A stretch of 64,000 nucleotides of DNA from Piscicola geometra (taxonomy: Eukaryota; Annelida; Clitellata; Hirudinida; Piscicolidae). Shown piece by piece: positions 34,750 to 48,100 of the stretch (its first letter is position 1; every line of letters begins with the position of its first letter). The stretch lies in assembly GCA_943735955.1 (NCBI GenBank), contig OX030957.1:10777100-10841099 (forward strand). Direction: 5' to 3'. The notes beneath the pieces were generated by a model, which saw only the letters and a program-made list of their open reading frames with translations, was not told the DNA's origin and did not search any database. Both the position numbers and the translations under genes were made by a program.

Positions 34750-35269
34750 TATATAGTACTGTTTTGCTTTAAAAAAACATCTTTACGCCCCATAGATTAA
34801 AATATTTTTTAATAGAGAGATTTATATTAAAATGAATCTTTTTGTTGTTGAGTTCTTGATCTTCGGTTTATTATCTGTTTCCGTTCAATAGTTTTAGATT
34901 GTTTTCAATTTTTTTTGTTTTTTTAAGTTATCAATTTAATGAAATAGAGTTGCTGTTCTAATGCAAAAAAATTTTTAATATAAGAACATTTTCATATCTC
35001 AGTACATAATAAATCCAGATTTTAATACATGCATTCAATTTGCATTGTGTTGTGTTTTTTTAAATAACGGAAAATGTCATCAAAGAGTTGGTATTAATTA
35101 TATAGGCTTATGTATTTGTTAGTCTCATCGGGCGGGTTTGATTTATTCAATCGCAGCGATATTGAAAAACGTTTTTTAACTGCTTTCGATTTAAAAAATA
35201 TTATTTTTATTAATTTATTTTGTGGTAGTTACTCGAGCAAACAAGTTTTTCAACACAAGTTAGTTGTAA

Positions 35270-36014
35270 AAAGACTCATTTCTTGCTAACTACGTGTCTT
35301 GACAAGCTGAATAGACGTTCCCATGGAACCTTACTTGCAGGAGATGACAAGTACTTTCTTATCAGTTTTGCAAAAGCCGGATATGCCCCTTCGTGTTGTT
35401 GCCGCCAAACAAAAAGACAACTCTCAAAGCCTACTTCAGATTCTTTTCTATAACATTTAATGGTTGACTTAATAATCAATGAAATATCTTCATCTTCCGA
35501 ATCTGAAGTTACATATCTTTGTAGTCATTTGTTTGGTGAAGGCTGTATAGTTCATAATGATTTCATCATTTCTTATAGTTTCTTCAACTTTTTTCTTTTT
35601 TGAAAACATTTTAAATTTTTAAATTGGCGGTCTAATGATGTGGCAGTTTTTTGAGCATCGGATATTCTGATTATTCAGTTGCTACTCCAATTTGTGAAAC
35701 GAATGACATGAGCTGGATCATCTTTTGAAGTGCATATTACTTGTTTAAAGTGAAAAATTGCAAGTAACACTATTGAAAATGTGAAGTATTTCTCACCACC
35801 TAGAAGTTCTGTTAGTAGTGTTTGTGTTCACTTGCTGACAATGTAACCGAAACAGCAAAAAATGTTTAATTTAGATAAGTTTAAATGCAATTAATTTTTT
35901 AGTGCGTTAATCTTTTTTAATGCAATTAAATATCTAACGGCGTTGGAAATTGTAATGGTCGTTAATTTGTTAACGCGTTAATAGAAAGTTAACGTAGATT
36001 ATAGCACAGCTCTA
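35270..36014 (-). mobile_element. hAT transposon relic, copy 2
   Basis: The minus-strand frame 35479-35276 contains YPAFAKLIRKYLSSPASKVP and WERLFSLSRHVVSKK, the hAT dimerisation region. The element ends at 36014 with AGCACAGCTCTA after AACGCGTTAA motifs, as in copy 1. The left terminus is missing or unrecognised, so it is truncated. Confidence 0.75.
35276..35479 (-). pseudogene. hAT transposase C-terminal remnant
   Basis: 67 codons ending in the SSPASKVPWERLFSLSRHVV motif. In intact hAT transposases LP-x-SS-x-P-x-ER-x-FS lies near the C-terminus. The N-terminal two thirds are absent. Confidence 0.8.
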
Positions 36015-36652
36015 ATTTAAATGCATTATTTTTAATATATATTTTTTATTAGAAAAAATCTGATTATCATAGAAAACTAATTTAACTGAAAAGTTTGTTA
36101 AAAAAATTTAATTAGTGAAAATTAGACGGCTAGAATTTCAGAGCCGTTTTCTTGAAAAACTATTAAGTCTTTAAATAATGTAAAAATTGCTTTTATATCT
36201 GAAATTTTAAAATTTAATTTTTAATATTTAAAGAAGTAATTATAAAAAGAATCTAGAATGATAAAATAAAAAATAGAAACAGTTGCGAAATGAGTCAGCC
36301 ACCATTTGATTCCTACCAAGTCTTATGAGTCTCTTCACGCAATTGAAGTTCTTTATCGTTTTAAAAATAATTATTTATCAGTAGGATAATTTATTAGTAA
36401 TATGCATTTTTATCATTTTATTAATTCATTTATTCGTTCAAAGATTCATTCGTTCCAAATATTATCCGTCTATATATACATAAGGACATTTTCCTGACCC
36501 AATCTTCCAGATTCATAAATCGATAAATCGTGAAAAAGTAATGAATGCATTTTATATTAAAGTTTATTGTTTAAAAATATCACCCACAAACCAGAAATTC
36601 AAATTTATTTATCACAAATATAAGTGATAACTTTTTAACTGTTAATAATAAT

Positions 36653-36833
36653 AATAATGACCATCATTATTATAGTGGCGTATACCCGAACGAGCTTCGA
36701 GGCCACTTAGGCTGCATATTTTCATTTGCGCCTTTGGGTTACTAGGGCATTGGTTGCACTTGAACCTAGGACCTTTCATTATTGGTCAAGCCGAGAGTCG
36801 TTACTGACTCGGCCTCCCGTACACCAACTGTTT
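36653..36833 (-). repeat. Second tRNA-related SINE family, best copy
   Basis: On the minus strand it reads GGTGTACGGGAGGCCGAGTC, then CGGCTTGACC, then the B-box-like TAGGTTCAAGTGC, and ends GCTCGTTCGGGTATACGCCA followed by an ATT-rich tail. The order of a tRNA-like head, body and simple tail fits a SINE. Related pieces lie at 3476-3620 and 41460-41530, with shorter ones near 17010 and 60760. Confidence 0.72.
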
Positions 36834-37271
36834 GTTAAATAATAAATTTCCTGTTTCATTTATCGATTATCATTTACTCAAAAATGGTGAAATAATGTTT
36901 ATTCTAAAAAACTTACAAAAAGGTTTCCACCACACGCCATTTTAAAAATAGTATGTGAGCCTTACATACTATTTTTACAAATTTGTGTAGTGTGGATCTT
37001 TTTTAAAGTATTAATCAGAAAAAAAATCATTTTCACAATTTTTAGATAAGGTTCATCGGGATGTAATTTGGAAAATTAAGTTATCAACAAAAAGTGAAAA
37101 GTTATAACCCTAACTAAGCCTTGCCTACTATTTCAAGGATTTTGTGTAGTGGGAGAACTTTTTTGAGAATTAATCAAAATAAAACTTATTTTCATTATCT
37201 TTGAGCAAAAGTACATCGATACATGACACAAGAAATTATTTTACTAAAAAGTTAAAAAGCGATAACTCTAA

Positions 37272-37463
37272 AATTCATTCATAATTCATTCATCATTCAT
37301 TCATTCACTCAATCATTCATTCATTTATTCATTCATTCATTCATTTATTCATTCATTCATTCATTCATTCATTCATTCATTCATTCATTCATTCATTCAT
37401 TCATTCATTCATTCATTCATTCATACCATTCAATCGTTCATTCGTTCAATCATTCATTCTTTT
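37272..37463. repeat. (ATTC)n tetranucleotide array
   Basis: About 190 bases of ATTC repeats with variant units at both edges. Confidence 0.97.
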
Positions 37464-38295
37464 TGAAAGAGAAACTCTTAGTAAAATTTTAAAAATAAGT
37501 ATTTAAAGCATTTTTTAAGGTTTCTTGGTGACTACTTGCGTTTTTAGTCGTTTGTTTGTTTTATTGTAACTTAAAGCAGCTTTTAATTCTGCGACGCTGG
37601 TCTCCAGAGGTATATTAACATGCGGACTGACCCATTAAGGGCTCTCATCAAAGGTACTTTGGTAAGAATAGTTTTCGCTTTTTTAAATATAATATTTCAA
37701 ATTTATTTTATTAAACTTTCAAAAATTTTATTATTTTAAAAAATTATGATTAAAAACTTGTTGAAACTTACTTAAATTTTATTCCAAATGTATTTTTTTA
37801 AAGCTTCATAAAAAACCCAAAGATTTTTTAATAATTTATAAATTTAAAAAAATTCAATTTCTTTGAAATGAAAAAATATTATGCGCTATACATGTATTAT
37901 ACAGATGTTGTACACTTTATACTGACTAACGATTTTATTTCGCTCATGACAGCAAAAACCGAGCTGTTATTTTTTTCCGAAAAATTTTAAAACTTTTTTT
38001 TCTTAATTTGACTTTTTTTAGTGTTTAGATTACGCAATTGGGAGCTTTCTGCGTAATTTGGCAACTAACAAGTGCACAAAACGTGCCTCAGGAAAGTTAA
38101 ACGGTTGTTTGATGAAATGCACAAACAAACTTTCCAGTTTGAGTGAAAGTAACACAATTTCTCTATGATTCCTTCAATTTTTCCAATTTTATCTCTGGGC
38201 AAACAAACCTTCTTAAAAAATCCTATAAAAACAGTTAAACCATTTTAAAACATAGGCCGATTGATACACACATTCCCACCCATTTACATTCACAC
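37464..38295. other. AT-rich non-coding block
   Basis: No feature recognised. Confidence 0.4.
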
Positions 38296-39640
38296 TAGAG
38301 GTCGGATCTGGACCCTTTTTTATTCCCGGTTCCGTCCCGGTACCGAAATTTATTTTCCCATCCCGTAACGTTCCCGATGCTCATCAGAATTTAATTCCCG
38401 TTTCGTCCCGTTCCCGCAAATTGATTTCCGTTCCAGAGACTTTTTGACCTGGTCCCGACCCATTCCCGAAATTAAAATGTTTGTCTCCTTATTAGTTCTC
38501 GCTACCGTGTTCACCGATCTTGAACTTGCTAGTCCTAACATTTCTAAACAATTATTATTTGAACATCAGAGAATATTTCATCTGATAAGTTTTCATTACG
38601 ACTCAATTGTTAGAATCTTTCTAATATTTGGACTCGCCATAACAACTTCAAATGTAATGTTGGAGATTTTGACATTGACAATGCAATGGTGGCTTCGTTA
38701 TGCATCACTATTGCATTTAATACTTATTTTAAGTACAGAGTATCAATGAAATAAAGAGTTCAATACTTAGGAGTTAGCTAAAAAATAATGTTAAAAAAAT
38801 TTATTGCATCATATTCTGATTTAACATAAAATAAGTCGAATTAAATCTTGAAGATGATTCTTGCTTGTTTTCCCATGTATAAAAGCTCCTTTTGCCTGCT
38901 ATAAAAAAGTTATAATACACTATTTGGAGTTCAAATACAAATTTTAAACAAATTTTTACAGTATAAAAAAAAGGAAATTAAGTTCCCACCTTTAGCATTC
39001 TTAATTAATAAAGATATTGGGTTATCTGCTGCCAACCCAAAAAACTGTTAGGATGATGCAAGACTCGAATCATGAACAGAACAGACCAGCAAAATTATTT
39101 TATCAGAATTTTTAAAAGCCTTTTTTAACATTTGATGCATTGTTAGTTGTGAAAGAACAAAGGTCTAATGATTGAATATTATATTCATGGAATCATGAAA
39201 TAATATTTGAAATATTGAAACATGTGGATATTTAACTTGTACGAATATGTAAAAAAATACATTAAAAACTTAATATGCGGAGTTTATTAAATTCTTCAAA
39301 ATATTTCTGGATGAATGATTCAAAAGCAATTTTGCCAGAACTCTGTCTTGAAGTTCTCCTTCTCCATTATTGTTTTTAACATATTGTAGGGTGACTCCCG
39401 AATATGAATTTCCAGAACGTTTATATCTAATAAAAAGCTTTAGAACCATTTTCTGTAATATTATTACTTATTTTCCAGTAACTTTTATTGCAGTTTTTTA
39501 TCTTACCCGATTTGAACGTTAATTCCCGATTAGTTCCCGATTTAAATGTTGATTCCCGTCCAAAAAACCTATTCCCGGTTCCCGACTTTTCCCGTCCCGA
39601 ATTTAATTTTCATTCCCGTTCCCGCGGGAGTCCCATGGGT
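38296..39640. mobile_element. Probable hAT-like element with TTCCCG subterminal repeats
   Basis: Both edges (38322-38470 and 39506-39630) are packed with TTCCCG/GTCCCG motifs, all in the same orientation, around an AT-rich middle. This resembles the TTTCGG arrangement of the element at 24589. Clear inverted termini and a target duplication were not found. The frames inside (38444-38749) are not recognisable as transposase. Confidence 0.45.
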
Positions 39641-39748
39641 ACACAAACACATACGTACCCACACATGCACACACACACACATACACACACAAACACACAC
39701 ACACCAACACACACACACACACAAACATAAACACGCACATACACACAT
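39641..39748. repeat. Interrupted (CA)n array
   Basis: About 108 bases of CA repeat with CAT, CAAA and CCAA interruptions, directly abutting the TTCCCG-rich element. Confidence 0.95.
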
Positions 39749-40637
39749 TTTCCAAAAATGACATTTTAACGTTGCATGTTTAGATTAAATGATAGAGCTG
39801 TAAACATGATTTTACTACTTTCGAAATAGAATGGCTTGAAATATGAAAGATTATTAGAAACCTCTAACAATTCGTTTCTGAGCCAGAAATTATTAAAAAT
39901 TCAGAGTTTAAATAATCTATTTAGTTTGCAACAACGTGAAACCACTAAAATCAAGCTTGTTAAAAAAAATGTACAAAAGAGATTCTAGTCAATTAATTGC
40001 ATAAAAGGAAATGTAATTATTAATGGAAAACAGGTTAAAATAAATATATTTCATGAAATATGAAATGATGTAATTATATAAAGTAAATCAAATTGCAAAA
40101 GGTTTTCACCATTGTTTTTTCTTTCTAGATAATGAAAATAAATATTCGTGAAAAACTGAAGATTACGATTTTTAGGTTTTTAAAAAAGTTTCTTTAATGA
40201 TCTAAATGTTATATATTTCTGTCTGTAAATGTTTTATTCATAATAGATATAAATTATAGATAGAAATTTTAAATATAAAAACGACCTAACACATGACAAA
40301 CATTAACGTTCATCGCCATTAACTAATATAAAATTACAGAATTGTTAAATAAAATTATAAAATTATGTATAAAAAGATCTTAAATGTACATTTATTCTTA
40401 AAAAACTATTTGAGCATAAATTATTTAATTTATCGTAAAACTTTGAGTGACAAAATTTTGAGTGGCTTTTTTAACGAGCATGCATTTACCCCAAGTAGCT
40501 GATCATCTGGCATTTCAATTTAGATCTCTTCGTGTTTATGCTCCCTTTCTGAGCAGACATTTGCACAACAATTTTATTTTTATCTGAATAGTGTCTCAGA
40601 ACAATTGAATTTACATCCACGTACTTTTCTATTTAAT

Positions 40638-40828
40638 AATCATCTTTTCTCGATTCTCTTGTAAAATGCTGCACCGAAAGCAGTGACATCTTTCGGAATA
40701 TTTCCGTCACCATAGTCACCATCATCAGACAACAAAGCGCGTCTATGCATCTTCTTTATGCTTGTCATCCGGTCTATTGTTGCCTTCATAAAGGTTTCGT
40801 TTTTGAGTTTAGCTTTCTCATTACGCAC
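40638..40828 (-). CDS. Possible exon or small gene, 62 codons
   Basis: Minus-strand open frame ending at a TGA, charged and non-repetitive (KMHRRALLSDDGDYGDGNIP then KDVTAFGAAFYKRIEKR). No family recognised. An in-frame TAA lies about 15 bases upstream of the apparent start, so a real exon would begin at an AG just downstream of it. The frame at 41070-40890 on the same strand could belong to it. Confidence 0.3.
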
Positions 40829-40889
40829 ACAGCTTCGTCTTTAGACATCATTTTCACCCTTCATGTATTTTCCTCAGTGGTTTATTTTT

Positions 40890-41070
40890 GTTATTACCAA
40901 TTTGTGGAAAAATTTATTTTAAAAAAAACATTCTTAACAGTATTTTCTGAATCTTCAACTTGAACTATTGAAGGAAGATAATAATGCAGGCATACATTAA
41001 AGGCATCTTGAATTTTCTTCACTTCCTTATCAGTTAGTCTTCCTTTAAAGAAATTTCAATGTCCATCTGC
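40890..41070 (-). CDS. Possible exon on the same strand
   Basis: The minus-strand frame reads GRLTDKEVKKIQDAFNVCLH then YYLPSIVQVEDSENTVKN before running into AT-rich sequence and a stop. The composition looks protein-like (amphipathic, few repeats). Function unknown, and splice sites linking it to 40828-40638 are not obvious. Confidence 0.25.
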
Positions 41071-41459
41071 GAACCAAATTCCATTTCAACTTAATTGCAT
41101 TAAATAGTAAAAAAAATTTACTAAAAAATATTTTTTTAATTATTTTTTAAAAATTTGATTGCTCAATCATAAAATCTTTATTTACATCGAGATTTATGAG
41201 GTTGCCAGTTGTTTTTTAAATCTTTGGCCTAAGATAACTCCCCTTAAAATTTTAAACATCGTTTTTAACCCTTATAGAATATTTATAAATGTAAAAGGTT
41301 AAAATAGGAACAAAAAACTATAAAAAATTTAAACGCTCTCTCACATCACCATGATCATCATTGCCACAGGATCAATATCATTACCAATACAGCTTCTTCA
41401 TCATCACTACAGCACCATAATTTCAATCATTGGAGCATTAACACCACATCATAAAAATT

Positions 41460-41530
41460 CTCAAAAAAGTGGCTTAAATCCCGTTCGGGGTAGACTCCAC
41501 TAAAATAATTCTCGTTATTATTATTAATCA
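41460..41530 (-). repeat. Fragment of the second SINE family
   Basis: The reverse complement reads TTTTAGTGGAGTCTACCCCG then AACGGG after an ATT-rich run, matching the ATTATAGTGGCGTATACCCG end at 36653. Confidence 0.55.
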
Positions 41531-41679
41531 AACACTTCGATTAAAAATCTAAGGCGTGAAACAGCTCAAAAATCGCAAGATAGCTCAAGAAAACTTTTCA
41601 TAATTGAAACACAAGAACTTTTGTTGAAATGTATTAAAGTAATCAACAAAAGCATGAGCGACTAACACAATTAAACATA

Positions 41680-41907
41680 TACATACACATACAGACTTAC
41701 ACACCCACTCTTACCCATAAAAATACACACACACAAAAAACACCAACAAACACAAAAAGACAAAAAAAAACACACACAAAACACACACACAAACAAACAC
41801 ACACACAGACAAACACACACACACAAACACATACAAAAACACACACACAAACACACACACACAAACACACACACACACAAACATACATATACATACACAC
41901 AAAACTT
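41680..41907. repeat. Interrupted (CA)n array
   Basis: About 228 bases of CA repeat with frequent AAAC and ACAT interruptions. Cys/Val-rich frames on the minus strand are artefacts. Confidence 0.95.
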
Positions 41908-44770
41908 GCAGACTCACTTGTTCGTCTATGTTTCTTCATTAACCTTTGTGGCATTCTCATCCGCAAGCATAAATACTATCGGCATAAAAAGAAATTCAAT
42001 ATAAATATTCAATATAAAACAAAATGAAGTTGGAAAAATGAAATTTAAATTCTAGTGATAGTTGAGAATATGCCAGATTAGAATGTTGTAGAATACGTTC
42101 TTCTGAAGATACAATGTATCAAAATGATTTTTACATGTCTGCTTGTTATACTCTAAAACTAAAATGTTATTTAATTAGCCTTATGTAGTGGTAATGTCTG
42201 AAATTTGAACTTGCTTCACTTTAATCGATAATCTTAATTAGAATTTAAACGTTAGGGTTTTCTTGATTCTTTTAAAAATGTTTAAAAAATAAGAAAATTT
42301 GTAGTGATTGATTATAAACAATGAACTGAGATCTAAATGAGACTAGTTCTAAACCAGATTAATTTTTGGTAAACCTTGGTTTTTTTTAAAAAGAAAGAAT
42401 GCCTCGAGATAACATAACGACTTTATGTATTGTCTGAATTAATCAATGAATACGAGGGTCTCGTAAACTTGTTACCATAATTTTCCTATATTTACAAATA
42501 GGTTAACACTTTTCAAACTTACTCTTGATATTTCAAGGTGGAATTAACGTCTTTCTCATGCCAGAATGGGGTTGATGCACATTGATATTCCAATGACTGA
42601 ATCTAAAAATGAAACTTGAATTATTGCATTCACTTTCATTAAATCTGAAGAAGAATTTATATATAACTATAAAAAATAGATCTCAAATAACCTGAAACTA
42701 AAAATATAGTGTTTAAAATAGTATTTGTCAAAATTTAAATTATTTTTACCAAACTTTGCGAAACTTGTTAAAGTATAATCTTTAGAGAATAAAACAAGAT
42801 GGCCCAGAAGTTCTTTGTCTTAACGCACTAAGCTGATATTTTTGAATGAAAAACTTATAAAAAAGAGTTTTAGAGTTAAAATACTCAAACTTCAGTTTAA
42901 CAAAGTTATAACTTTTATTATATAATAAGGAGGCAATGAAAATATAATTATAACTAAAGTCTTCATAAATCTAGAAATGAAAAAATATTTTTTAAACAAT
43001 TTTTTTTCTTTAACTTAAGTTAAATAAAATTTATGTACATAAAATATAGCCTAAAGGAATTTTCAACCAATAGAAGTGCAAAGTTTTAACTTCATAATCA
43101 GAAGCAGATCGCTTTCGACTCCTTAAAAAGGGTTTAAATCATTCGCATAAAAATACAAGTATGCATCACTTATGCTGCATGCGGGTATTAGCCTTATCTC
43201 TGACAACTCAAACTTTAGCGCTATCACCACATTTATCTTTTTTTTTATTTGACCATATTTGGACACCTTTATTCTCATTTTTATTATTTCAAAGAATTTA
43301 ATTATGACCAACCTTTCTTCCCTTTTTCAACCACCATCTTATCATCTCGTCACCACTTCTTACATTTTAACAGCAAGGCCCTTATCACATCAGTCGCTGA
43401 ATTTCTTTTTTTTTTCTTTCTTTTTCCACCGATATCATTTCATTTCAACGTTAGCATTACTCACAAGATACAAGAGAAAAAATAAAACCAGCCTTAAAAA
43501 CCGTTTTTTCATGTAGCATCTCCAAGTTCAGGTTTTACTAAGAGGCTACATTTTTTCTACCACAAACCAATTTTGTCTACAGGTTATTGATGAGAAAATG
43601 AAACACATTCATATTCAAAAAATGTCTATTACAATATTTCTGGCTCTGAAAAAAATACCATTCAAAATTGTGAATCCACCCGTATTACTATGCTCTATCT
43701 TTCCCGATTAATTTCGACAACTTTTATCCGTTTTTTTTATTTTTTTTGCAATAAGAAATTTTTGTTAAAATTTAAAGAGTAATTATTACTATTTTAGTGG
43801 TTCAAATGTTTTTTGAGAAAATGTTAAAAGCAGAAGAAACGAGTGATAATATTAAAAGTTAAAACTGTTTATTTAAAAAAATCGAACTATTGTGTTAGTT
43901 AGAAATTTAAATTAAAAATAAAAACTGAAAAAAATACAAAAATCTGAATAAAAACTATAAACTTTTACAAGCATTTTGAAATATCAATTTCACATTTTCA
44001 GCTAAAAAATGTAGACTATTATTAATTTTATTCAATATTTTATTTCTATTAATTTATTTATTCATATTTTTTTAATAATCCAAACAAGTTTGTATGCTTT
44101 ATGTGCGTATATTTATCTGCAATAAATAATAAACCTGCCGGCCTTTCTTACTTTTGTCCCTATCAGATTACCTATTTGAAATGGATAACTGTATGAATAT
44201 TCCTTTAAGAATTACATTTTTAAACTTATTTTTTTATTTTTCATTGACTTAAAAAAATATATTGAAATTAACTTTTCATTCTTTATATTGAGTATCAAAG
44301 AGGTCACAGCATACTTATAAAAATAAACTTTAAAATTTTAAATGCGAATATACAAGAAATAGTCATTCACTTTTAAATCACAAAGAAAGTTCACAAAAGT
44401 ATACTTATATCTGTATTTATAATTCTTCAATATTTGTTTTCAAGCAAAAAAATTTAAATAAATATTTCTAAATAATTTTTAGCATAATGTTACAATAGCT
44501 TCAATGGATTAGATTGCACTAGTATCACTGCAGGCGACAGCAAGTCTTTTGCTGTTCAAACAATTTCCTTTAGTTCCAATTTTTCAATAAAAAACACCTA
44601 TGGACTTTGCAATTATAAAAAAATTAATAACGTTTTTCTTAAGCAATTGAAGAAGCATTAAAACTCACCTAGAGAAACTAATAAATAATTCATGCGGGCA
44701 AGCACATTATCACGTACACACATCCTAGGAGACCCCATCCTGGAGACCTCATTCTTTGGAGATCTTACCA
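41908..44770. other. AT-rich non-coding block
   Basis: No gene recognised. Frames at 43123-43516 are pyrimidine-tract artefacts. Confidence 0.4.
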
Positions 44771-45151
<381 letters not shown>

Positions 45152-48100
45152 AGATATATAAATGAGTTTTTCAACTTGCCTAGCACGGCATATTTCTTTG
45201 AGAGCTGGCTATGAAATCAATAGTATGAGCACATGCCATTGTAGTTAGTACCTGCGGTGCCGCGATAATTGCTTTAATTTTGTTTTAAGGATTTTCTATG
45301 ACTTTCTTCTAATATAAGTGTTTCAAATATATTTTTTAATATATTATAGCTCACTCATTCTGGCATTGGCTCTCTTAATTTTGTAACATGGCTTGCGTCT
45401 GTAAAGTCGTGAAGAATGAAGATTCTAAAAAAAAAGAAAAAATGTATTCGTCAAAGTTCCTTCAGCCATCTTATCTAATAATTTCAGAGCCATTTCAGGA
45501 ATATTTAAAGTTTAAGAATTTTTTTGCAATTTTATAATTAATTTTAAACAATTTAAAAAAATGTATTTAACTTAAACTATAATATAGCAAAGCATTTATT
45601 CAGTTACAGTGATTTAAGGGATTTTCAAATCCTAATCGAGTTTAAGTGAAATGTCCTCAAGAGCGGAAGAAAGAGCGCACGAGTGCCAAAGAGATGTAAT
45701 TACTTCTGTCTGCACTTAATGCAGTTCTTCTTGTGAAAAATTTTGCTTATTGTTTTATTCCTCATTGCTTTCGGGTACACAACTTGTGATTAATTTTAGC
45801 TCCACGCATTATTTTGAGAGTTATATATATATTATTTTTATTTACCATTTGATAATAACATACCAGCAAAATAAGATAACTTCAACTTTTAAAATTTTAA
45901 AAACTTAAATTTAAATGTAAATGAATCTATAAATAATATTAATTATTTTTTATAAAGGAATGTAAGTAGGCTTGAACATTTTTCTATGCGAGCAAATTGA
46001 GGTCATGGAAGATCAACCGCGGACAAAAGCAAGTACTCGCTCAGCTCTATTAGCGATTTGTATCAGAAATTCACAATTTTCAGTATTATTCTGATAATTT
46101 CAATGATTTATTGCAGAATGTCTAAGCTTATATCCTCTGAAAAATGACTGTATTTTTGTTCAAGCTACAATTTATCTTATAAAACTATTTTTAAATTTAC
46201 TTATATTTTACAAATATGCTTTTACAAAAGAACTTGAAACTCTAAATGTTGTAACCACTTTATCATTTGACTTTCATTACCATTATAGTAGAATTTTTTT
46301 CTTCCCTTTATCGTTTCTACAGTTTTTATAACTTTTCGTTTGTAGTATGTAAATTTAATTTTGTTTGTGTGATTCTTTAATAAGATAACATATCTAATGA
46401 ATAATAAAATTTAATTAGAATCTAAAAAAGATCATCTTTAATTTTAATGTCTTTGGCATCCTTTCACTATTCTTTAATAGTTTCTTTTAAATGAAATGTG
46501 TATTTCACTTTAAATGTTATTTACAAGTTAAAAATAATTTTATTTATATAAATTATATTATTTATTGTAGATTTTTTTACAAATATTTAAATTGTAATTA
46601 TGAAAAAATAGTTTAAGTGATTTATTTGACCAAATCATGATAAAAATAAACTTGAAAGAGGGCTTAAGTATATTAAAAACTCATTTCAGTTAAATGACTT
46701 TTCTTTAATTACATTCTCAATTTACTACGCTAAACTAATTTTTTTTCCAATATAAAAAACAACTTAAGTTTTTCAGGTTGTATAACTAACAGAGTTTTTT
46801 CCCAATTCTATAAAATATTTTTAAACGAATTGATAGAAAGTGTGATGTTTTCCTGAGAAGAGGTCGAATTTTACTAAATAAACAAAAGGTTCCGACACTT
46901 GAAGCTCTTTTTCATTGAAAATTGGTAAAAAACCAAATTTATTTCAGCCCATAAAAGAGTCGAACAGACAACAGTATATCTCCTACCAATAGGCTTCTGT
47001 GTTACTTAATACGTATGGTTTCTTAATCCTGTGTATTTATCTAATTTATAAATCTTTCAGCAAACCCTAGTATCCACATTCGTTACATTATTTAAAATAG
47101 CAGTTTTCTCAGAGTTACTGGTAGTTTCTTTCTTTCAAAAGCATTGTATGTTGCTCGAAAAGATGTAGCAAAAATAACGCTAAAAGTAATTGTATGGGTA
47201 GCGGTTGGTGTTTAGAACGCTTGTATAAATCTCACTTTAGGAACACGGACTTTATGGAGGGGATGTTGAATGGGTCGTCAACATCCCAGAGGGACAATAA
47301 ATACCTTCCTTCAATTGTGCCTCTTTTGGCCGTTCTGTTGTTGTGATTCGCTCTATTTACTGCTGTTAGCGTAAAACTTTACAAATCTGCTGCTAACGTT
47401 GAATATTTTCGAAACTTTGAACAATATTCTAGAAAGCTTCACTTTGAATGAATCGACTTCCAGGTACAATGTTATCAAAATTTACAAATTCTCACTTGAG
47501 TTGATATTTTGCCAATGGCTTTGCTTAACTGTAAGAATATTTTTTTAAATAAATGAATGAACAAAAACTCATGCTGGTTTTAAAAGTATCCCAACTTCTA
47601 TACATAAATACATAATTTTTATAAAATAACTATTTTTTCATAAAAAAAGGTTTAAACTGATAATTGAAAATATTTCTTAGCTAACGCTTCACTTGGATCT
47701 AAAATTTGAATGTTCAAGCTTTCTCAGAAGCCCAAGCCCCCAGGAACCTAATGACTGAAGCAGTTTCTACACAAGACTAGAAAATCTTGATTTAATTTGT
47801 CTTTCAGATATGATAGGGCATAATAGTAAAAAAAATTGAATCAAAAGTGCTCAGAAGCTTTAAAACTCATCTGAAAAGCACCCCCGGTTTCATACATTGT
47901 ATAACCATGCTTTGAAAGACGTTGAAGAATAATACAAATGACTTGCTCTTTAATTTAAGAATCTTTTTAGTCTTAGAAATTACTGATTATTTAACATGAA
48001 AAACTTTAATAAAAAAGTTTAGGGAAGAAATGAAAAACGCTTTTGAGATACTTCATGTTTATATCAAACTTGGCTGTTTCAAAGAAAAATCAATTAGTGA

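Noticed and set aside
37272..37463. CRISPR-like or satellite array
   Set aside because: A simple ATTC tetranucleotide repeat with no spacers.
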